From Gnetum montanum (lineage: Eukaryota; Streptophyta; Gnetopsida; Gnetales; Gnetaceae), in the NCBI GenBank assembly GCA_015680685.1, contig MNCI01022394.1:2411-66410 (forward strand): 64,000 bases of DNA. Direction: 5' to 3'. The position numbers and the translations under genes were made by a program. This document shows, piece after piece, positions 57,301 to 64,000 of this stretch (positions are counted from its first letter, which is position 1; each line of letters begins with the position of its first letter). The notes under the pieces were generated by a model. The model saw only the letters and a program-made list of their open reading frames with translations, did not search any database and was not told where the DNA came from.

Positions 57301-58928
57301 ACTCCCCTGCTAATGAGGAGGATGCTCGTATGGATGAGGAGGATGCTGGAACCACAAAGAGAAGGGCCCCAATGAATAAAGAAGAGGTCCTTGTTAGCTG
57401 GGAAGGGACCTCTATCGATGATCCCTTTACTGAATGTAGTTTAGCATCGGAGGAGCAGATGGACGTAGAGGATGCTACCATTATGTTAAGCTAGCAAGAA
57501 GTAGGGGAACTATAAGTAGAGGCTGGTGAGTTTGATCACATATTCAATAGTATGTTGATGGACGATCTCCCCACTATCACCCTTGAGGGTTTGCTGGGTA
57601 GGAGCCTTTACATTGTTATTTTTGTTGCTCATCAGCTTTATTGTAGCCTTCTCGGTTATACCTGACACATTTTTGTTACATAGAAAACACCATGTTTGAC
57701 ACTATAGGCCCTTCTTTGATCCACCTGCAACCATGGGCCAAGACCCATGATAAGCTTACGTTCATGTAGGGGGTGGTCAATGATATGATCGACCATCTTA
57801 AGTGGATCAATTCGGAAGTGGGTAAGTGAAGTAGCTATGTTATACTCTTTATGTTGCTATGCTAGACCTCTTGGGTTGCTAAATTTTGCTACACTACTCT
57901 GACTAATGCATTTTTTTATGTGTGGTTGATAGCTTCTCACCTCAAGTGGGACCCAAAACAAGTAGTGAAGGTTAATGTCATGCCTGCATTCCCATTGGAA
58001 GTGATTGAGCAACCTCGTCGCATATACAACGAGGCTAGCAAATGTGTGTTGTACTTGGCATGCTTCCTATGGGTGTGTAGGCATGTGAATGAAGACCTAT
58101 GGAAAAGGGTCTAGAAGATTGAGAAGGATAAGGCCAACCTAACCACTGAGATGGGAGACCTCTACTCCAAAAATGAGTTTCTGTTGGCCTGTGATACTAA
58201 CGATGGTAGTTGGCACATGGCTGTCATTAATTATACAAGATATTGGGTGATCGTGTGGTGCAACAATGAGGCCACACATGAAATAATTCAGCAAAAAATG
58301 CAGATGGACTTGGTGGCCCAGAAGAACCAGGATTGGAAAGATTATAGCATGAGAGTTTATGAGTGGAGGTAGTCTCAAAAAAACCACAAGCATATGTATA
58401 AACTAGAATGTGCCACCTACCGTAAATAATACTAGGATGCTTCAGTAAAGTTGCAGAAGCATTCCTAGATGCCATTGGTGGTTCTAAGGCTTACAATAAG
58501 TTCATGCAACAAGTGACAGTCAGTGAATCCCTTGAGCAGGAAGTGAGCTTTCCCACACGTGAGACCACTATTTCCCCCTTTTCTTCAGGACCACCGAGAT
58601 GGATAGCTATTGAAAAGGAAAAAGTTGCAGCAGATGCTAACTTGGGTGATAGGTACTAGGTAGATATTACAAAGGAGGAGGTTTAGCAACACCTCATGAT
58701 TGGTTTGGATCACATTCCCCCTAAGACAGACATGGGGCTATCTCGGGTTAATCACTTTCTTGTAATGCAACTATTTATTTCATTCTAGCTTTTACTGCGA
58801 CTCTAGATGCTACTTCATTTTTTATGATTTAGATTCCAAATGAAGAAGTAGGGACCTATGAGGGTGGGAACAATGATGTAGAGGAATGTGATGCAGGGGA
58901 AGATGATGTAGAGGGAGGTGATGTATGA
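54363..58928 (+). pseudogene. Eight-exon gene antisense to copy C, between gag-protease and pol (product unknown)
   Basis: Plus-strand exons: 1 54363-54464 (MESTTEMMAPKRECKHLALV); 2 55052-55501 (NLKTNFDHPRNFRGPMLPKR); 3 55586-~55875 (WYSQFYDRCKEFGWLDWD); 4 ~55966-~56970 (WVKKFQEVIVITSRYNEAN, MLTLADSFSKKVYHFHTCVH); 5 57103-57597 (Glu-rich, repeated TNEED); 6 57684-57821; 7 57933-58746 (SHLKWDPKQVVKVNVMPAFP, Lys/Glu-rich, probably helical); 8 58833-58928 (TGA). Donors include GTGAGC, GTGAGT, GTAGGA, GTAAGT and GTTAAT; acceptors are AG except the damaged one before exon 4. Reading phase is kept across junctions 1-2, 2-3, 5-6 and 6-7. Stops are mostly TAG; a shift lies near 55365 and another near 58445. 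Combined length about 1,100 residues. I recognise no domain. Antisense ORFs are known in Tat elements, usually near the 3' LTR. A captured host gene is the main alternative. Confidence 0.68.
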
Positions 58929-59069
58929 CAACAAGGGATCTTATTGTGTATTTTTTGCAAGAATCTTGCAAATATTATTGAATTTAAATTTTGAATGGAA
59001 AATGAATTATGAAAGGATTTGTTTTAGCTTGCGTATTGTCTATGTGATCGATTTTCATCATTTTTCATC

Positions 59070-59491
59070 TTAGTTTTAGGCCATTTCAAGCTATGATTAG
59101 GAAATAAGAAAGAGGAATTTTTTTTGTCTTTTCGAATAGCTAGTTTTAGGCCTTGGCGAGCTACAATGGGATGATGCAAATGGAAGACCTTGCCAGAATT
59201 AGGCCTTAGCAAGTCATAATGTAATGTAAACTAAATTTTTTTTCTAGTTTTAGGCCTTAGCAGACCATAATGAAATGTGAACAAAGGGGTTTTGCCAGTT
59301 TTAGGCCTTAGCGGGCTGTAACATGATGTGGTTGGAAGATTTTTCTAGTTTTAGGCCTTAGCGAGCCATGTGTAGTTTTAGGCCATTTTGGGCTATAGGA
59401 CGGTGTAGTTTTAGGCTATTTTGGGCCATGGGGGGATGTAGTTTTAGGCCATTATAGGCCATCGCTAGTTGTAGATCATTTCGGGCCATGG
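59070..59491. repeat. Tandem array between antisense gene end and protease, copy C (about 10 units)
   Basis: Units CTAGTTTTAGGCCTTAGCGA and TAGTTTTAGGCCATTTTGGG with a GGCC-6 nt-GGCC stem. One unit near 59243 reads GGCC-TTAGCA-GACC, intermediate with the pol-side arrays, so all arrays belong to one family. Confidence 0.8.
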
Positions 59492-59629
59492 TACGATGTA
59501 AACGGATGTGAACGATTGAAAAGGAATTAGCTAGGCACCTAGCATAGATGAATGGATGTGAAGCAAATAAGAGATAAATGTACAATGGATGTTAACTAGG
59601 TAGGAAGCAGTAGAGTTTCTATCTTATAC

Positions 59630-62600
59630 ACAACTATTTTCTAACCCATCATGGATTTGGTGAGGCATAGGGCCAAGAAGCTTTTCTATGGCATTCGTCT
59701 ACATCATTATCTTCTACTTGAAAAGGCAACTCAGCCCATGCATTTTCATTTTCTGAGCTGACATGTTGGGCTGACTTTTTGGTTGAATAATTAGTGTCAG
59801 TAGAGACAAGCGCATCGTTCTCAGAGGTTATGACCTCTAAACCCTACTACATATCTACATTATTTATTGCTTACACTACTACCTCGACACCGTGGATCAC
59901 CACCTCCGTCATTGCATAGGGTAGATGGATCTTTTGATGTATGGGCAAAGACACAGCCTTGAGTTGGACTAACCATGACCTCCCCAGGATTAGGTTAAAC
60001 CTAAGCATCTCTTCTACCATGATAAATGTTGCATTTGTCGGGAACTAGTCCACTGCTAAAAAGTTAATGTGGACAGTGCCTTCATCACGACCTATGCCCC
60101 GTTGAATGACTTTAAGCATGACATTGTCATGGGTTTGATCTAGTATATCAAACCTAGTTTATCTAGAATGGGGAATGGGATGACATTCGTAGTAGCCCCG
60201 TCATCAATGTGTACCCTCTGGATCTTATGTTGGCTGACCCGAATTGTGATGAATAGAGGTGCTATAGTCACCTGACCCTTTTTCAGGTCTTCCCTAATGG
60301 AATCATCACAAAATGTCAATTGGGATGGCTATGGTTCTTCAGGTGTAGAAGGAAGCATAACTGAGTGAATTGCTTTCTCTTCTGCTGGCATGTTCTTGTC
60401 AACTAGAATTATGGTTAACATGTGAACCAAAGTCTCATAGTGTGTGGTAGAAGTCATTATTATGTCATACAAGATCAATGTTGTATTCTTTTGTTTTAGA
60501 GCCTACTTGACATGAGTAAGAACGCTTAATAGGTCTCGTCCACCTTCCTATTTCTTGTTGTCCTTGTCCTCTTCCATTCAACCCAGGAGACAAGTTTCTT
60601 GAGGAGGAACAGCTTCAAGTTTGAATTCAGAATCTTTTAGGTGAGGTGGAAATGATCATGAGCACGTAACAACGTTAGCTTTTGTTGATGACGACATAGA
60701 TGTAGAGGACGAGGGAGTAGGCTTGGAAGGACCTGGGGCAATACCTTTTGTTATTACCTCACCTGTCAAATGCTCTTCTCATTTCCTTGGATGAGAAGGC
60801 TGTGGTGTCATCTTATGTAGAGTGGGGGTAGTTGAATGGTTTGGCCCCCTAATGATGAATGGCACTCTCAGTGTTGGTGCATGCGATGGTGTAGTTTTGT
60901 TTATAGAGGGTGCAATGGTGGATGTTCGAGGAGGAAACCTTGGGACAAAGGGTTGCTGTGGGGCCTTTCTAGCTACTTCCAGTGTTGGTGTTACCTATGT
61001 TGGTGTACTATGCTGAGGCACATAAATCAAAAATGGCTACAAAGGTGGTTTAGGATTACTGGCAATGTCGATAGTGTTGATAATGTAGCTGGTGTTGTTG
61101 GCATTAAGTGGGTCTATGTAGAAATGCATAGATTATTTCTTAGGATGCACAGGGTTGCTTTTATTTAGAACCATCTTCCCTTGATCATTCATTTGTTGAA
61201 TGTCATCCTTTAACACCAAATAATAATCTATGTCATGACCACACACTTGATGGTAGTCATAGAACCGCTCTAGCTTGAAATTCTTAGGAATTGGGGGATC
61301 ATTGGAAAAAGCTAAGGAGGGGTTCCTAAGGAGTTTGCAGTGCTATTGATGCCTTTTGGCTGCCTTCTATGACATCCACTTGTGTTGGATATACCCTACT
61401 TCTAGTAATTGCTTCAAAAGTTCTGAAGTCTTGACAAGTAGCGGGGTATATTTAGAGTGATCTTTATGCTCAAAATTAGGTTTGGGTGAGGTGGATGCTT
61501 TAGGTGTCAAGGTGGAGGGTTGAGCACCATTTCTTGATGTAGGTGCAAGGTTAGTCAGCGTAGTGGCCATCTTCTTGTTATTGTTTTTATTAGGCTTGGC
61601 ATCATTTTCCACAACGGCCATTGTGGCTATTACAGCCTTGCCCTTATCTTTGTCCTTCTTTGTGAACATGTTCTTGTATGCAACATAGCCTGGGTCTTTA
61701 CTTGTATCAACCATGTCTTGTATGATCTTGGTCTAGGCAAAAGCATAACTAAGATTTTGTGGAGTGAGATAGTATAGTTTGGACTTAATAAAGTTGTTCA
61801 CTGCACCCTTAAAGATGGCTAGTAGATGAGCCTCCGCAATAGGCCTGCGGATCTCATTAAGGGTAGCACTCCATCACTATATGAATTCTAGATTGGTTCT
61901 AGGGGATCTTGCTTCATGCTCATCAACTGATCCAGTGTAACCTTTGCTCTCAAGTTATACTTGAAACAAGTTATGAATTGGGTTAGGAGCTCCTCTAGGG
62001 TTGGGATAGAAGAGCATGGGAGCATGTGGTACTAGTCCAAGGCTTTCTCTATCAGAGACATAGCAAAGATGTGGATGATTGTGTGTGGCCATTATTGCAA
62101 AAGAAGGGACTTAGATCTAAACGTTACAAGAAGCGCATTGGGCTCACCCTCCCTATTGTATTTTGTGAACTAGGGGAGTGGCATCCTAGGGGGTAACGTT
62201 AGCATGGGGACTGCCAAGCTGATGGGATCATCATGGTAGAAATTCATGACTTGCACCATGTCAGAACCGATAGTTTTGAGATGTCGAACCTCTTTATTAA
62301 GGGTCTAGATAAGTTGAAATGCTTGATCCAGACCCGAGGGCACTATAGATGGTTGGGGAGCTAGAGGGGCAGCTCCCATTGGCGGCATGATAGGGATAGT
62401 AGCCTGGCTCATAGGCAGCGCCATTGGGGAAACCCCTACGAAGGGTGTTGCTAGTGTTGTCCACCACCTAGTGGATGATGCTATTGGAGCAGCGGCCGTT
62501 GGTGGTGCTACGGGGTTGGTCTTTTGTGTGACTAGTGAGGCAGACTAGAGTCCCACACTTGGTTGTACCATTTCCAGGATTTGGTACATTTGGTGGTGAG

Positions 62601-63455
62601 AATAGTAGGACATTTGTAAAGGTTGTGAAATAGGGGGAAAGTGAATGGGGTTCACCATGTGGTTGGGGGTGGACCCGCCGCTGATGGCGGAATAGGTGTA
62701 GATGTCGGAATGGATGCAAAAGTTGTATGCAACTATGATGTAGGTACGGTGTGGACGTAAGGTAGGGTAGCCATGATTGGTGCATGGTACGATGTAGGGA
62801 TGGATTGGAGAATAGATTACGGGGGGAGAAGGGGTGTAGTGCCTAAAAATAAGATAGGGGAATAGGCATGTTGATACACCGAAGGTATGGCATGGCTACC
62901 CATTGTCGATGAAAGTGCGGGTTGCGACAGATTAGAGGTAATCACAAAGGGAGTAGTTGTGAATAGTGGGTTTGACTAGAAGGATAGAGAGGGAGGGATA
63001 GTTGTAGGATTAGTTTGATCCCCATCCTTAGACTAGGAATCTAGGTCCTCTTGGCCATCCTGAAATGCCTCATCATAGTGAGATGTCATGTATCGGTGCT
63101 CCCTAGGCCTACTTATCCATATCTACTAATCTAAGATCCATCAATACATTTGCGTTAAAGGAATGAAAATGCCAGGAGTAGGGATAAATTTGCTCCCATT
63201 ATGGTAAAGGGACTCAAAGTGACATTTATCTTCAAGTTCATGGGTAGCTAAGGGTAGATTTGCCTAGACCTTAGCGTAGAGAAAATTGTAAAGCTCAAAT
63301 TGTTGTGCCATGCTCTCAGGTGACTAGTTTTGGATCCTGAGAGATTGACGTAGTTCTTACACTGGGCTAAGCTGTTGCTTAGCACCTATGATTCCCTGAA
63401 CCTAAAAGGAGACCTCAATGTTGGAGGTAGCAATAGCGGTGCTTGAGGAAATCAT
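59630..63455 (-). pseudogene. gag-protease polyprotein of copy C
   Basis: Minus strand, ATG at 63455 (MISSSTAIATSNIEVSF). The N-terminal third is Pro/Thr/Ser-rich (63100-62470). The gag core is at about 62200-61740 with QFITCFKYNLRAKVTLDQLM and SMKQDPLEP, resembling Tat/Ogre gag. 61714-61367 is a Lys/Asn-rich open stretch (MFTKKDKDKGKAVIATMAVV), ending ELLKQLLEVGYIQHKW. A variable linker leads to protease (about 60330-59880): LFITIRVSQHKIQRVHIDDG and ATTNVIPFPILDKLG, then the ILGRSWL equivalent broken by a shift. It ends WAELPFQVEDND... near 59690. Copy B has the same protease but no gag. Confidence 0.8.
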
Positions 63456-63663
63456 TTTTGTAAAGCTAAAAATGGCTTTTGAGCAAGAAAAATAGAGATT
63501 AGAAGGTGATAAGAGGATTTCTGTCCTGTAGGGTTCCAAATGCACTATCATTGCAACTAGCTTGTACCACACAGTGCATAAACAACTACAAGGATGTCAT
63601 GTTTACGCTGATAGGTAACGGGGTATAGAGAACATCCAAGACTATTCATGAAGTACTAAAAGG

Positions 63664-63680
63664 CCTTCCTTCTAGCACCA
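63664..63680 (-). promoter_or_regulatory. Candidate primer binding site, copy C
   Basis: The minus strand reads TGGTGCTAGAAGGAAGG, ten bases inside the LTR end. It starts with TGG as a tRNA-primed site should. I cannot name the tRNA. It is missing from copy B, where the deletion begins here. Confidence 0.4.
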
Positions 63681-63690
63681 AAAACTATAG

Positions 63691-64000
63691 TGACTAAAAA
63701 TGTTAATGGCTGGAAACATCAAGAGGTTGTCGGGTGAACAGTTCAACAACCTTGGATTCATGTGAGGGCTGTGATGGATAAAATGGAAATGGGGCACCTT
63801 GAATGGTCTAGTCAATTAGACAAGGACTTAATCGATGTAACTTAAACTTACATGAATGTTGATTTAATTACGAGATATGCGAGGAAAAACTGATGATTAA
63901 TAAATGTAGGAATGCAAAAAATAATGTTGAACAACAATAACAATGAAGAAATAATAGAATAATCTAGGGTAAGGAAATGCATCATTGCAAAATTGCGGGT
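63691..64000 (-). repeat. 5' LTR of copy C, partial (runs off the window)
   Basis: Matches 46594-46912 nearly base for base with scattered transitions. The minus strand ends TAGTCA at 63691. U3 and the TATA box lie beyond the right edge. Confidence 0.8.

Noticed and set aside
62468-62785. Minus-strand His/Leu/Pro-rich open frame in the Tat gag region
   Set aside because: The gag frame starting at 63455 continues in a different register here; this is a shadow of the Pro-rich gag N-terminus.

Overview
This window looks like intergenic DNA from a plant with a large genome, perhaps a gymnosperm or fern; the species cannot be fixed from the sequence. I recognise no intact host gene, tRNA or rRNA. 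Almost all of it is layered Ty3/gypsy LTR retrotransposons in various states of decay. Evidence for a plant: aspartate-tRNA-like primer sites, Tat-lineage pol with two RNase H domains, an RTE-like LINE tail, tRNA-derived SINEs, and nonsense codons that mostly read TAG where relatives read CAG.

Layout. Family 1 (LTRs TGATGAG...CTCATCA, about 0.86-1.06 kb; gag-PR-RT-RH-INT) covers 1-43436. Copy A (1-4715, minus) kept gag-protease in one frame but lost all of RT-RNase H-integrase. A LINE remnant follows (5095-5745, plus). Copy D (5890-28753, minus; flanks TAAGG/TAAAG) is nearly full length and carries a roughly 2.8 kb extra reading frame between pol and its 3' LTR. Copy N (9869-19669, plus; flanks AGTAC/AGTAC) is nested inside D. 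28754-32370 holds a LINE tail, two SINE-like pieces and unrecognised sequence. Copy F (32370-34929) is a pol fragment, and copy E (34930-43436, minus) lacks its 5' LTR.

43437-64000 is a different, Tat-lineage family on the minus strand. Copy C runs from its 5' LTR at the right window edge through gag-protease (63455-59630), a tandem array, an eight-exon gene on the OPPOSITE strand (54363-58928) with its own TATA box, a second array, pol (53545-50056, with a second archaeal-type RNase H), a third array and a 3' LTR (46594 to about 48622). That LTR also serves as the 5' LTR of truncated copy B (43437-46593), which repeats protease, array and the last three exons of the antisense gene with the same splice sites.

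The strongest candidates for something undescribed are the multi-exon antisense gene between gag-protease and pol, bracketed by arrays; the array units, which form a 4-6-4 hairpin whose stems change in compensating pairs; and the extra coiled-coil-like frame of copy D. All coding regions carry stops or frameshifts, so products are inferred from reading-frame remnants. Boundaries without a visible terminal signal are approximate.
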